DNA from: Marasmius tenuissimus
Lineage: Eukaryota; Basidiomycota; Agaricomycetes; Agaricales; Marasmiaceae
Assembly: GCA_029532415.1 (NCBI GenBank)
Contig: JAQOTA010000053.1
Coordinates: 4,154,001-4,218,000 of the forward strand
Direction of reading: 5' to 3'
Length of the DNA stretch: 64,000 bases
The position numbers and the translations under genes are program-made. The notes beneath the pieces were generated by a model, which saw only the letters and a list, made by a program, of their open reading frames with translations, did not search any database and had not been told where the DNA came from. Below are positions 24,689-36,993 of the stretch, one piece after another. Position 1 is the first letter of the stretch; each line of letters begins with the position of its first letter.

Positions 24689-26333
24689 GTGTTGATGGTG
24701 GTGGTTTGAGGTAAGGGGGGGATATCAGTCGCTGAAAGACCTGTATGAATGGGTCCTATAAGTGTCTCTCCAGACTTAGGGCATCAAGATCCATCATTGG
24801 TATCGGCAGCATTCTGACATCTAATGGGGGCAGGACCAGGAGTTGGGGGTGAGCTGAGATGAAAGCCCGGTAGTGGCGCGATCATGCGTGAGAATTGGTG
24901 AACTTAACAAGCCTCTACGACATACGGGTCCGAGTCCTTTACAAACTGAGATCTACATATTTACTAGAAATTAAGTGCAATTTGGTACGCGGGGCCTCCG
25001 AGGTTATCACAGATACAACACATATGTACAAACATTTCCACCCAGTTACAGTATACAACTTAGTTCAGGACTGAGGGGGTACGGCGCCAACTGGAGTACT
25101 GAACCCTTTCTGATGAACCCAGAGTAACTTGGGCTTCAGTGCGCCGTCAACAGTCAGGGCTCTCATAGTTCAAGCGCTCATAGCTGAAGCATCGCACTAA
25201 GGCATCGTATGGGTACAGCTGAAGACTGGCGCGACAGGTCGTAATTCACAATATGGGAACACCCGGAAGCTGGATTGACTCAGGTAAGCGCGTCCTCGGA
25301 GATCCTGTCGACCCATCGCATATTCTGGTCCTCGGGAGTGATATCACAGAGGCGGGAATCAGGGGATGCCCCTGGCGTCGGCGGGAATGTACGGGGATCG
25401 GGCCCATGACTGATGTCCACACAAGTAATCAAAGTACCTGCAGGACCAGAACCTTGTGTGAAGTCAATAACCATTCTAGAAGGGTGAGGTTGAAATGGGC
25501 TGACTGAAACTGAGAAACTCGTCGGATTCCGGATAGAGTCGGGAGATAAATCTGGCGTGTTGCCGCCATGAAATGTATGTCCCACTATGGATACGTACAT
25601 ATGAAAGGACGCAGAGCCCCTTGGAATCTCTCAAGGGCCGACAGCAATACGAGAGCCATATGTATGTCAAATATCTTGACGCGAAACCTCCGAAGAAAAG
25701 GCCAATTTAGTCCCGTTGCTTCTTTCGGAGGTTTCTGACATGACGAGTGAACGAGGTTTCCGAAAAGTGTGGAAGAGAGGAAGGAGTTATGAGACGGATG
25801 CCGGAAGACCACGAATTGCCTCTGCAAAACACATCACCGCGAATTCTCTTTCGTTTGACAGCCGAATCATAGGAAGGAACGAGATTACTTGGTTCTACGT
25901 TCTAAGTTCATCCGAAGAGGTGGGATGTCGATGCGCCCTCCGGGACTAGTAGGTGTTCACGGGAGGCCCGTCAAGCTCAGCTTTGACAGTCTATCATCTC
26001 GTCCACAATATCAGCCTCAAAGCGTGATAATCCTCGGGAACCTGATGACATAGGACCTGTCGATCTTGGTCAGGCTGAGAAAGGTCACCGGCATATCATT
26101 GAATCGCCAAGACACGACTTCCGGTAGAATATGACATCTACGATCATCAACGCTACTTAGTAGTGCTCAACATCGACGCGGGGTGACTGCCAACCGGACT
26201 TATTTATGTGTAGAAATGATAATGTTCCAAGGTTTGGCATTTTTTGATCAATAAGACTTTGCTGTTGAGTGCATGCTAAGGAACTGGTCCCTGAGCATCC
26301 TATCAGTTTTTCACTCGAGAAATTCGAAGTCGT

Positions 26334-26690
26334 CTAGTTGTCGAGCCGGGGAGGCGGGCCAATGGTGTGCGATCTGGGATTCCAGGTACCCTTCAAAGCA
26401 AATCGTGTAGCCGGTATCCTGAGTATGGTCGAGGTCGCGACGAAGTAGCCTGAGGTCACTCCACCGATGCTCAATTCGTTAAGCAGGGAGCCAATGGCAA
26501 ACATGTTATTTCCGCCCTCAATGTTCACGGCACGTCCGTGTTGGTCGTCTAAAGATCAGAATACTTCAAACCCTAGATGGCCGAACGAGTCAATTCGCCG
26601 CAGCACTTCAACATCCACTCACCGAGAATTGTGGCTGTCTTGACTCGTAAACTCATTCATGAGAGGTATGGCCGCGATATCATCGTCAAT
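26334..26690 (-). pseudogene. possible C-terminal remnant of an unidentified protein
   Basis: On the minus strand an exon-like reading SRVPIDDDIAAIPLMNEFTS ends at a GTGAGT donor. It can join to DQHGRAVNIEGGNNMFAIGS, LLNELSIGGVTSGYF and a tail ending PPPRLDN with a TAG stop at 26334-26336. The composition looks coding, but upstream frames are full of stops and no start or domain was found. I read it as a decayed or truncated gene; chance open frame is the alternative. Confidence 0.25.
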
Positions 26691-27452
26691 CGGAACCCGC
26701 GAACCTGTTTAGTAGCACATTGATCGACGGAATCCTAGCCCCTAGGGATTGGACACGTTTAGATAGTATCATATCAGTATGCCAGTTTCAGCGACATTGA
26801 TGAGTACGTACCTCAGGGGTTCTATGTCAATTTCGGCCCAGGTACTCGAGCTGAATAGCCTCTAGATCGGTGTTCCTGTATTCCAATAGTGTAAACCAGA
26901 AAACCGGATTTCGAGAAAAGCAGGAGAATAGATGAAGCCATCGCGCTGTTCCTTTCTCTTACATTAGCATGGGAAAACAGCCTGAGCTAGGGCGGGAATA
27001 CTTTCATGCAACGCGAGCTAGCCCTCACCATAATAGGCTAAAACTCCAACGGATAATCGTACTTTGTTCGATGTGAAGCTTGAAGCTAGGAGGCATGGGA
27101 CAACCTGGGAGACATCCAGATGAACGCCGGAAAAACGCCGGCATACGTATTTTGGGAAGGTGCAGGTGCAGAAAACAGGGAAAAGGAAACAACTTTGAGA
27201 GGTCTGCAGGCAGTGTGAGCACTGCTGGTAAGTAGTACCAAAGACGATATCAAAAGCGTCGACAATTCGAAACCGTTGAAGCCTAATAGGCCTATGGGGG
27301 CGGAGGCACGAAACTTGCAATGACACTTATTAGTTTCAGGCCATGAAGGTTGACATTCGATATCAATATCGAGGCGTGAGACGAGTTAGAGGCGAGTCTC
27401 TGAGACAATTCTGAGGCGGGCGTCCGTCGTTCGTTGACGGGACTTTGAAAGC

Positions 27453-27474
27453 GGTTCATTAGAGGTTCATTAGA
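27453..27474. repeat. 11-bp tandem duplication (GGTTCATTAGA x2)
   Basis: Two exact adjacent copies, followed by a partial third start (GGGTTCA). Probably replication slippage. It lies in the intergenic region 530 bp before the ZIP gene. Confidence 0.8.
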
Positions 27475-27937
27475 GGGTTCAGAACTGTCACTGTCAGAGT
27501 AAAAGAGACGCGGATTACCTAAGTGCCTTGTAAGGCACTGTGAGAGTAGGTAAGAGTCCGCCTTTCGGGAAATGCCGGTGACTGGGAGGGTGCGGATGAC
27601 TTGTCGCTAACCAATCAACGGTTGTCGATTCGCGTTGGCTTCGCGCGTTGGCATTGGCCTTGGCGAAGTTGGGGCTGAACAGGCGAGTCGTAATATCCTT
27701 TCGAGCTTTAGCAGTGTTACTAACTCTGGGATTGCTCAAGGTTGGCCCAGGTCCATTTGATTTCTGCACAAACCCGTTACACTTGCAGATTTGCACGACG
27801 CTTACCATAAAATCCAGACGCGCAAACGATATCACACATCAATCGCGATAATGGAACCTGATCTTCTGCCAAGCTAAATACTGTGAAGGTACTTGGAATT
27901 GGCCTGGTGGTGCATGGAGTTGAGGGGTACATCATGG

Positions 27938-27944
27938 TATAAAA
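27938..27944 (+). promoter_or_regulatory. TATA box of the ZIP transporter gene
   Basis: TATAAAA about 65 bp before the ATG at 28007. The spacing supports the chosen start. Confidence 0.5.
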
Positions 27945-28006
27945 TCGTTGATATACCATTGCGATACACCCATCCACTTCCCCCGTCACGAGCACAGCGA
28001 GCTACC

Positions 28007-29639
28007 ATGTTCTCTGGTAAAATATCCTCTCGGATCCTCGGATGTATCCTATTGCTCCAAGCTGTATCGACCGTCAACTCGGAACCAGCCAATCCTCCAG
28101 CACGGACAGGATGTACCAGCCTCGCTGGGGAGGTTTACAATTGCAATGACGGTGGTTGGTGCAAGCCCGACCTCACTGAGACTCAATGGGAGTGCTTCAG
28201 CGCTGCAGGTGTCCCTGTCGATGCGACAGCCGTTGATGACGACCATGACCATGATCACGAATCGGAGAGTGGGACTTGTGTCGTGCATGGAGGGCACACG
28301 CACGGAGATTGCTCGTGAGTTACCTCCTCCAAATATCATCATTTGCGCTTGACTGTTGATGCAAATTCTTCCAGAGCTCACTGTACGGGAATAGAAACCG
28401 GGGAGTACAGTAAGTCGGTTTCTTCTCGGCGCGCGTGATTCCGAATTAACATACGTCGTAGACAAGGGACTTCACATCGGCGCTATCTTTATTATGCTCG
28501 TTTCCTCTGCCATCGGCGTCTTCACCCCCTTGCTTTTCCACAAAGGCGTCATTTCCAACTTCCGTGGCTTTTTCTTCGCGACCAAACATTTTGGTACCGG
28601 GGTTATCATCTGCACTGCGCTGAGTAAGGGTTTCTCATCTCCAGGCAGTCTCTTCCTTAACCACACGTTTGCAGTCCATCTTCTGTACCATTCCTTCATC
28701 ATGTTCAACAACGACTGTTTGGCGGAGAGGCTTGCGTATGATGCTGTGGCTCCGGCACTGGCCTTAGCAGCGCTTTTGGTAACTTTGTGAGCTGGCTTCC
28801 GCATCGAACTTTGGACGAGACCGTTGATCCATTCGGACATAGTATCATCGACTACGCCGTACATCGCTACATTCGCAAGAATACCCCGGCAGAACGCCAG
28901 GCTGTCGACCAACTGAAAACGTGAGTCCCGAGTCTCCTGCGGGCCAACTTCTACTCACGAGCACCCTCTAGGAAAAGCAAGGAATCTCACCAAAGTAGCT
29001 CTAGTGTCGAGAGCGGTGGCCTGTCGACCAAACAGGATATTGTCAATGTTCAACTTCTAGAAGCGGGTATAATTTTCCAGTGTGTTGCATTCTGACAACT
29101 ATTTATACATCGATGAGAGATTCACCACCTTTCCATAACAGTTCCATCATGATTGGTGTCTCCCTCGGTGCGACTGGTGGTTCTGAGTGGATCCCCCTCC
29201 TCTGCGCTATCGTGTTCCACCAAATGTTTGAAGGACTCGGTTTGGGCTCGCGCATAGCTGAGCTTACATTCCCTGCTCATGGCGCATGGAAGAAATGGGT
29301 CATGGGGATCCTCTTCGCCATTATCACACCAGTCGGGGTGGCCATTGGAGTCGGTGTTCACGAGTCTTACAACCCGAATTCAGTCTCGGCACTCGCTGCC
29401 ATCGGTGTATTAAATGCACTGAGTGCGGGAATACTGTTGTACACAGGAATCGTTGAAATGCTTGTTGTAAGTGCTGTTCGCTTCTTGGTCCTATTCAATC
29501 GCGAGTTGACACCTTGGCCTCCTAGAACGATTTTATTCACGGGGAGTTGAAGCACGCGAAGGCGCTGAAGGCCGGGTTAGCGATCGCGTTCATTCTCTTG
29601 GGTGCATTTGGTATGGCTGTAATCGGCAAGTGGGCGTAG
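28007..29639 (+). CDS. ZIP-family zinc/iron transporter (Zrt1/Zrt2-like)
   Basis: Plasma-membrane divalent metal importer. The N-terminus has a signal-like hydrophobic stretch (ILGCILLLQAVSTVNS), then a Cys-containing ectodomain and a His/Asp cluster (DDDHDHDHE) with GGHTHGDC, likely metal-sensing or binding. Helix 1 follows after an intron (LHIGAIFIMLVSSAIGVF), then HFGTGVIICTAL and VHLLYHSFI. The loop ends at EAGIIFHSIMIGVSLG, with the metal-site His of helix 4, and helix 5 has CAIVFHQMFEGLGLG, the second metal motif. The last helices end AIGKWA-like (GMAVIGKWA). A stop appears inside ALALAALLVTL, but a 56-bp GT-AG intron at 28787-28842 restores ALLVTF/IIDYAVHRY, so the gene is intact. Another intron (about 29081-29140) creates the FH join. 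Confidence 0.92.
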
Positions 29640-31556
29640 AAATTTAAATACTCGGGAGGGCAAACATCTGTGTTTAATGATTGAAGTTCTTGTGTTGTAA
29701 GTATGTGGAAGTTTACCATTATTTTAGCAGAATTCGTGACGCCTCTAATGTGTGATAAATGTGTGGCGTGGGAGTTTTACGACCTTCGTACCCGCGCACC
29801 CACGCGGCGGGCTTCTCATCGTTGTAGCACAGATAATTGTGGCACCATTTACTTCATTTCGCTGCCTCCACCTTGAATGCCACCTCAGCCATCTTGTTCG
29901 GGTCGCAACATTCCTTCAGGCCACGAATTTGGGGTCGATATACCTTGAATTATGATCGGGGGTCTCCTCGTTGGAGCTGTGTGTTCGCTAGATAATTGAA
30001 GTACCGAATGCCCTATGAGCCTTTACCAAGCGTCCAAGATCAGAATTGACCATGGTCAATGATTATTGGATGCACGTTGATTGAAACAGCCACTCCGACT
30101 CGGTTTCATTGCGTGTGGTGCACTTCCTCACTGAGTTTGGGCTTCCGGATGACGCGACACCTATACCCTGGCTGTTAACAGGAAATTGCACTCACCGTAG
30201 ACAAGCTCCCTAAGCATAGCCAGTCGTCGGAGTCGGCTCGATGAGAATCTATAGGTCAGAAGATAGAGTTGTCTAGCTATTATCCGACCCGAATGGAAGT
30301 ACTGCCCATCGCGTCGAAGCCATGCAGTCCGGTGTCTGGGTACCGGGGCATCCTGAGTTTCGGAGGGAAGGGTGGGTTGAGGCGGTATGACCACCGAGTG
30401 TCATTGTAAGAGAAGTGAATGGCCACCCCAAGGTCGCCCTCAAGGTCACTCTCGAGTCTCGAAGCAGCTCACATTCCGTGGGGAACGTTCTGCCCCAGTG
30501 CTTAGACGCTGCCGTCGCCGCCGGTACATACAACGCCTCCAGCCTCATAGACGTCATTGCCGACGTCTTGCAGCGACTTGCCACTCCCGGGTTGGTCAAC
30601 TCAATGTCGATTTCGAGTCTAGAATTCGGCGTATACTCGTGATGTCCACGGGCGCTTGAGCAGTGACCTCTCTGGAACCTTTAGACGGGTCGAATTTCTT
30701 CCAGGCCAGAATGATATGAAAGATTCAAAGAACAGCATCGTACACGGACACGCACTCAAGCTCTGAGGAGTGGAGCAAGTACCGAGCTCACGAATCGAGC
30801 TCCTCCCGGACTGCGTACTTCGTTTCGTCAACCAGCGAACTCGACACGGACAATTGCTGGAAATCCCATGCCGCTCGAGCCGTAGTGTTGGTGCCTGTCA
30901 TGACGTGTTGAGTCATGAGAGCCCTCGACGAACTCCACCTCTTGGCGCGATATTTTTCATCTCCAAAGTAAGCGGAGCTTTTGACGTTCGGCAGCATGAA
31001 TCTTTTCGCGTTGTTTCGAGTCTTATGGTTGATGCACCCGTGCGGGGGCCTCTTGTAAGTCGAGCTCTGTTACAGAGCCACGTACATGTCCTCGAGGATG
31101 TGAGGCGGTGATGAAGCGATGGATTTCATCAGATGGAGTAGAGGAAATTGGTATTTCGCACCGTACATATGTCCACCCCGGAAAATAGAAGTTCTTCTTT
31201 CGGCAAAGTACATTCCCATGGTCAGACTGACCGTTATCGATGAAACTGGAGAGTTCTCGTCCTTGGGAGTACGCGTATACCTGCAAGAGCTCAACAAAAG
31301 GTCATTTCGCAGTGAAAATTGCTCGAAATACACTGGATAGCGCCTTTTTCACTTCGTCGTGGACGAGTGTGGACGTAAAACATGGAAGTTGGGGTTCAAA
31401 AGGGGGAATGATGATGTCATGCCCCGGTCCGGCTTGTACGGTTAGCCATGTGCGTGCCACGCGAGCGGCTCCTCCTCTTCCTCCCAAGGCTGATACACTC
31501 GGTCCTGTATGTTTTCCCCTCCTTAACCAGTCCTCTAACTTATGGTTTTTCTCTGA
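29640..31556. other. 1.9-kb stretch without a supported gene
   Basis: Contains one coding-like plus-strand frame at 30391-30642 (listed separately) and otherwise short unrelated frames. The last part is the 5' flank of the RRM gene. A Pro-rich frame ending at 31500 could in principle be an upstream exon, but no in-phase splice joins it to the RRM start. Confidence 0.45.
30391..30642 (+). pseudogene. open coding-like fragment, unidentified
   Basis: Between TGA codons the frame reads PPSVIVREVNGHPKVALKVT, then SHSVGNVLPQCLDAAVAAGT and SLIDVIADVLQRLATPGLVN, ending EFGVYS. The alternating polar/hydrophobic pattern looks like folded protein. The same frame upstream of the TGA at 30388 is also open (RVEAMQSGVWVPGHPEFRR), so a single stop interrupts about 110 codons. 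There is no Met at a sensible place and no family match by eye. A relic exon is the best guess. Confidence 0.25.
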
Positions 31557-34500
31557 ATGTCGGCGGCAGACATTTCAAAGGAATCCTTGTCTCTACACGG
31601 TCTCTTACCCCCTACAAATGATGATATCGAGGCTGTCATACAAATGGCTACCTCCGGCGAGGGTCGAGCAGGGCCCATAAAAGACACAAGGACTCAGCTT
31701 TTTGTTGGGAATGTGCGTTTGTTTTCTCATCTTCTCCGCCATTCATATTTACCTCGCCTGTATGGCTTGTAGCTTCCTTACCGAGTACGCTGGCAAGATC
31801 TTAAGGACTTGTTCCGCAAGGCTGGAACAGTCCTGCGGGCTGATGTTTCCTTAGGTCCAGACAATCGTTCACGAGGTTATGGAACCGTTTTACTTGCGAC
31901 AGCGGAGGATGCAGGCAGGGCGATTGACATGTTTAATGGATATTCATGGCAAACGAGAGTCCTGGAAGTCAGACCAGACAGGATGGGTAGCGATGTCGAC
32001 CAGCAAAGCCACTACGAACAGATGAATCAAACCAACAATATGAGAGCGTCAAATACAGTGCTCCCAGTCCCTTCCCTATTTGTTGGTGGAGGCGTTGCAG
32101 GGGCGGGCGGTGACCTTGATTACGCAGGCTTGCTGGGACTAGAAAGTCGGCCGACGAGCTCATCGGGCTCATCCAGTGTTGGAGGAGGCGGCGGTGGAAG
32201 GAATTTGTTTGTTGGCAATGTGAGCCCATCACCCCTTCTTGTTTCCTGTTCTTGTCTCCTCACTTTCGTGCTTCTTTGACTCCTTTCTTTGGAATCGAAC
32301 TGACCACCTTTTCTCGTAGCTCCCTTTCCACTGTCAATGGCAGGATCTGAAGGACCTCTTTCGTCAAGCGGGCACTATCCTTCGAGCCGATGTTGCTTTG
32401 GGTCAGGATGGTCGCTCCCGAGGTTTTGGGACCGTTGTCTTTGCTACCGAGGCTGATGCCGAAAGAGCGTTGAGAATGTTCAATGGGTACGTGAACAACG
32501 CTGTATCTTTTGTCCAGTGCGCTCAATCTCTCTGTTTCTACTTTCCAGTTATGAATACAACGGGCGTCCGTTAAAAGTACACTATGACAAATTTTCTCAG
32601 TCTGCTCAACCCACCATTCTTCCTATCCAAGCCCTCTCTCCCACTCCTGCCTTGTCGACCTCGCTTTCGACGCCCGCATCACCTACACCGCATTACCAGC
32701 ACCAGAAGTTAATCCCTCCCCATCTGTCGCATTTGATATCGACATCCCACTTGGGAAATTCAGTCTTGTCGTCAGCAATTACAGGGCGTTCATCCTCCAG
32801 CGCGCCTTCTCCCCGACATATAAATTCATATCCGTCGTCAAGGCCCCTGTCTCCTCACCCGCCTCAGCTATCCACGGGCTTGAGTGTTCCGCAGCACCAA
32901 AATCAAGGAGGCAACCCGAATCAAATTGTCATGCCGGCGGGATACACCCTGGACTTTGGTCCAAACTCGCAGCCCACCACACCCCATTATGATGGACTAC
33001 CTATTGGCGGGTATTTTGCAGGCAGTAACCCTGCCAACAGTACTTCCGACTGGCCACCTCGCTCCGGTGCTGCAAGTGCAGCTTCCTCTAGAGAAGGAGA
33101 GTTGACCGTCTCGAGTCTCGCGGAGCGTATCATTGGCAAGGGCTTAGGAGGATTGTCCATAGGTGATGCTCGGGAAGCCACCGGCTTACAGAAGAGACCC
33201 TCTCTGCTCGACCGCTCCGAGACGGGCAATTCTGCCCCTGCCGGTTCATATGGAGGGCAAGACGCGATGAGTCGAATCCTGACGAGAAGGGCTAGCGTGA
33301 CCAACAGTGCTGTCAGCGCCGCGAGCAGCTCTGGCTCTGGGAGCTCCAGTGTAATTGGCAGTGGGAGCGTCAGTCGAACGAACTCAGGTGGTGAAACTCA
33401 GAGCGTCACCGGAAGTGGTTCGGGGGGGACGGAAACCAGTGCTCGAACGACCCCGTTGAGTGATGCTGGACTAGACCACCCGCACCCGAAGGAGGCCCTG
33501 AAGGCAACCAATGACGATGTATTAGAAAAGGAAGGGGCAAAGGAGAAGGAGAAGGCGAAAGCGACAGACAAGGATAGAGATTTTCTTCAGAGTCATCCAC
33601 ATCATCCAGGGACAATTACCATGCCTCCTCCGCCGAGGTGGCACCCACCTCATATGCCTGCGCACACTCCATCGCATGGACATCCACACCCTCATCCAGG
33701 ATACCCATATCCAGGCTATCCAATACCCTCACCCTCTGCGTATCCTCTGCCCCATAATCCCGCTCAAATGACTCCCCATGGCCTTCCTCCGATCACGCCC
33801 AGCATGCCGCCGTTTACCTTTTACAACCCTGTGGGCAGTCCGATGCCCAGTCCAGCTTTGGCTTATCCTGTTTCTCCGTACGCCATGGCAGGCGGAACAC
33901 CTCTTCACTCCCCAGGCATTCCAGGCTACCATCCCATGGGGATGATGATGGTAACGCCTACCGGTATCATGCCGCCGCCACCACCTTCTGTACTACAACC
34001 CCCACCACAAAGCCATGTGCCACAGCCAGAGCAGGAGAGACCAGGTACGGCGCGGAGGCCTAGAAAGGGAAGTGGTTTGAGTGTATCGGAAGACGCCGGT
34101 CCTGCGGACGATGAGGCAGAGAAGAACAAGAGCACGCCTGATAAAGGCAAAGCGAAGGTGGACGATAATCCTTACTTCAGTTTTGCCTCAGTTGCTGCAT
34201 CCCAACAGTCCGCTTCTCCTGCTCCCGCTCCCGCTCCTCCACCGCAACAGTCACCCATGCATCCTATGCCGCCTCCGTTTCCTCATCCGATGCATATGGG
34301 CATGTATCATCCTATGCATCCGATGACGCCGTTCTCCCCAGGACTGGCCATGTCGCCTTGGGAGCCGAATCCTTACATCAATGCTGCAGTCGGGGCTCCC
34401 GTCCATCATTCACACCCTGCTGCGCCGTATTACGCAGGGGCGACGCCCAGTAGTGTTGGTGTTGAATTAGGCAGCGGTGGCGGTAACGTCGAAGCTGGGA

Positions 34501-34853
34501 TTGGGGGCTACTTCGACTCGGTATACAGACAGGAAAGCGGCAGTGGTAGTGTTGGGAGCGGAGGCAACGTCGAATCGCCGAATACGGATAGAGGGACCCC
34601 AAGGGAGGACGCTGTGGCTGCACGTTCGCGAGCCCCCCAGGAATACCAGCAAAAGAGGTCTAGTTCCTACAACTTGAACCTTCCGTCGTTCGATAATCGG
34701 GGGGACAAGCCGACTGCGGAGATGACCCGGACCCAGTCGATGTCGTCTCATGCAGCCTCGAGACCGATGATGCATCGTCCTGATTCAGATCCAGGAGACC
34801 GCCAACATGGTCAGGTTGTGGTTTCGCCCGAGGAAGACAACGGGAAGTCATGA
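31557..34853 (+). CDS. RNA-binding protein with two RRM domains and long Pro/Ser/Gly-rich tail
   Basis: Binds RNA through two RRMs. RRM1 starts at about residue 45: RNP2-like LFVGNLPYRVRW spans an intron after VGN, then DLKDLFRKAGTVLRADV and RNP1 SRGYGTVLLAT. RRM2 repeats the same design (NLFVGN, intron, LPFHCQWQDLKDLFRQAG, SRGFGTVVFATEADA), with a further intron before YEYNGRPLKVHYDKF. The two RRMs are close copies of each other, as in the Gbp2/Hrb1/hnRNP M group, which act in nuclear mRNA export and packaging; that assignment is by resemblance. The remaining ~740 residues are low complexity, with poly-Ser/Gly tracts, a KEKEKAK charged patch and Pro/His/Met-rich segments. The start matches the first Met before KESLSLHGLLPP. 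Confidence 0.85.
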
Positions 34854-35607
34854 AGGAAAAAGGTTTTAGCCGACAGTCCGTCCTTTTGGTTTCGGTTTTT
34901 ACATCGTGCATTGGTTCCGTCGGAACGTGAGTTACTTCGCTTGTCAAAGTTGGTTGGGTTGGGTTTTCTGCTGTTTTGGGATCTACGGTAATTTTTCGGT
35001 CTCAGGGCTTGCATGGGTCGGTGCGGGAAGGTGCAAAAGTGGCAAAAGTGTAACTCTACCCCATCTCTCTTTCATTCTCATTCTCCTCATGACAACTATT
35101 CAGGTTTGCAATCATCTCTCGCTGTTCAGTTCAGATTACATCTCTGTTTATCTCTCTCTCTTCCATCTCGTCGAACGCACGATCCATTTTATCTTACTGC
35201 GTCGAATTCTCGCTCTCCGCATGTTAATTAATTCCTCCATTTCTTGTTATAGCAATCTCTGTCTGTCTCTCGTCTCGTCCTCAGCGCTTAGTGTCTTTTA
35301 TCATCTACTACGATAATCGCTGCTCGTGTCTTTGTCTCGATTTCTCTCCGGTCTACTCTATCTCTCTAGAGATTCATAGTCTGTATTTAATTCTTATTTT
35401 CCGGTCAAGTAGTGTATACAACGCTATCAAAGAATGCTAGTCTTTTGACAGTAAATTAGCAGAGGAATGTGCCAGATACTCGTCGAATTTGCTGGGAATC
35501 TATGCATTTGACGCGCGGCAGCTAGCTTGGACTTACACCACGAACACGTCCTCCTTCAGTACACATTTCTGGCACTTTTCTGTCCTCAAACGAACGATAT
35601 CTCAACC
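34854..35607. other. intergenic, strongly pyrimidine-rich
   Basis: 3' UTR of the RRM gene followed by a long CT-rich tract (about 35050-35370, repeated TCTCTC/TCTGTC blocks) and the promoter of the next gene. CT-rich tracts near transcription starts are common in fungi. No coding content. Confidence 0.5.
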
Positions 35608-36395
35608 ATGAACGTCACAAAACACACAGAGAACACGCTGGCAAACTCGGACGGCGAGACTGCACCTGCGCCAGCAAAGGCTTCCAAGGAGTCAACGCCC
35701 CAAAATCAAGCAAAGAACCATACAAGACCTACTTCGAGCTCGAGTTCCTCAGTCGTGAAACCTCGTACTGCACCATTGGAGAAGGACAAACCTTTGGGTG
35801 AGCTCATCGGCGAGCCATTCCCATCCTTCGACCACCAGGCTACCGTTGTCGACCCATTCACGCAGGAGATGGGTAGAGACGCGACTTTTGAACAAGGTGC
35901 GCCCAAGAAATGCTTTCACAATGCGTGAATTTCCGCGTTGATGCGCATATATCTGCGTTTCTCTTTTTGCAGAGCTTGGCACGATGCTGCTCGATCTCAT
36001 CCTCGAAACGCACGCGTGGTCCTCTGCTAGACCAAGGCACGAGAGTCAGATGGCGGTACAGAAGCTGGAGCAGAAGATTACGGACGTTCTTGAGGTTGAA
36101 AAAGAACAAGGCATGTTTGAGTCTTCCATCATGTCCTCCTCGGTGGACGGTCGTAGGCCGAAGTTGTCGCGATCTTGTTCCTCTTTGTCCGAGTGCCTTT
36201 CGTCGAAATCTTCGCGTTCGGTTGTGTCTACCCTTATTGGTACGCGTCCGACAGTCCTGATCTTCGCGTCTTATTACTTGGATACTCGGACAACCTGGAG
36301 CTGTGACTAATCTCAAGTTCTTGACAGAGAAAACGCGAAACAACCTGAACGAATTCGTGAATCGTATGAAGACTGCTTTGGCTGCGCTCATTTGA
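35608..36395 (+). CDS. conserved hypothetical basidiomycete protein
   Basis: Three exons give about 220 residues. The first ~70 residues are disordered (Ala/Pro/Ser/Lys-rich, ending SSSSSSVVKPRTAPLEKDKP). After an intron at about 35898-35972 a helical, coiled-coil-like core follows: ELGTMLLDLILETHAW, HESQMAVQKLEQKITDVLEV. A Ser-rich linker (SCSSLSECLSSKSSRSV) and, after a second intron, KTRNNLNEFVNRMKTALAAL close the protein at TGA 36393-36395. Both introns keep frame and create sensible joins (EQ/ELG; LI/EKTR), which argues for a real gene. No domain recognised. The start is the Met before NVTKHTEN; an upstream in-frame Met at 35527 is less likely. Confidence 0.65.
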
Positions 36396-36710
36396 AGTTC
36401 GGAGGGAATGGATTATCCTCGTTGTTGCTTTCAGCTTGCTAACGTTGCTCTTTGGACTCTTTGGAGCTGTTCATTGTGCTATCTCTCTGCTCTGTACTGT
36501 GCTCCTTAGTTTACTCTGGAGTGTATTTGACCAGTACTACCCAGCACGCTGTCCCGTTGTTGCCCTTGTCGTTTGTACGAATAACGGTCCATATTTGTAG
36601 CTTCTATAATCTAGTGTCATGCAGTTTTACTTGATCTCCGTGCTAAGAGCACGATTTCGAGATGATAAAGGCCACGAAAGATGTCCAAAATTTTGGATAG
36701 ACTAAGATAT

Positions 36711-36912
36711 CACAGCTGGGCGTGAATATTATTTTTGCACGGAAATATGCCAGAAAAATATGACGCCTCACAGTTCAACACATATTCAGTCTGAAGATAT
36801 TCAAAATTGAATTGAATTCCGCATATTTGGCAGCACAAATACTCACCGGAAAGTAAGGCGTCATATTTCTGCTTCATATTCCGCAACAAAATAAGTTTTT
36901 GCCCCAGCTGTG
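36711..36912. mobile_element. MITE-like palindromic element, 202 bp
   Basis: Perfect 10-bp terminal inverted repeats CACAGCTGGG / CCCAGCTGTG bound the element and are flanked on both sides by TAT, a possible 3-bp target-site duplication (36708-36710 and 36913-36915). The inverted symmetry continues imperfectly for about 60 bp into each arm, including a perfect 12-bp pair AAATATGACGCC (36756-36767) / GGCGTCATATTT (36857-36868), so the DNA could fold into one long hairpin. It is AT-rich and non-coding; open frames inside it are by-products of the palindrome. Non-autonomous DNA transposons look like this. No transposase and no second copy are in the window. The superfamily is unknown; a 3-bp duplication would fit PIF/Harbinger best. 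Confidence 0.7.
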
Positions 36913-36993
36913 TATTGGTCGCGACAAACTGAAGTAGTGAGACCGGGCACCTACAAGCGCCCACATTACTTGACCACCAACTTTGATCATCCC

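Larger units (their letters stand above)
24689..27937. other. 3.2-kb gene-poor stretch
   Basis: No complete gene is supported. Weak coding-like pieces are present, the best at 26334-26690 on the minus strand (separate entry), and a short tandem duplication lies at 27453-27474. The first 200 bases are the SDR promoter; a TTATAGG motif on the minus strand near 24756 may serve as its TATA element. Confidence 0.45.

Noticed and set aside
28781..28845. Apparent premature stop and frameshift in the ZIP transporter after ALALAALLVT
   Set aside because: A 56-bp GT-AG intron (28787-28842) restores ALLVTF/IIDYAVHRY in phase, so the gene is intact.
36715..36964. 84-codon minus-strand open frame with two CxxC-like cysteines
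   Set aside because: It lies almost entirely inside the palindromic element, and its symmetry explains the open frame. No start context or homologous pattern.
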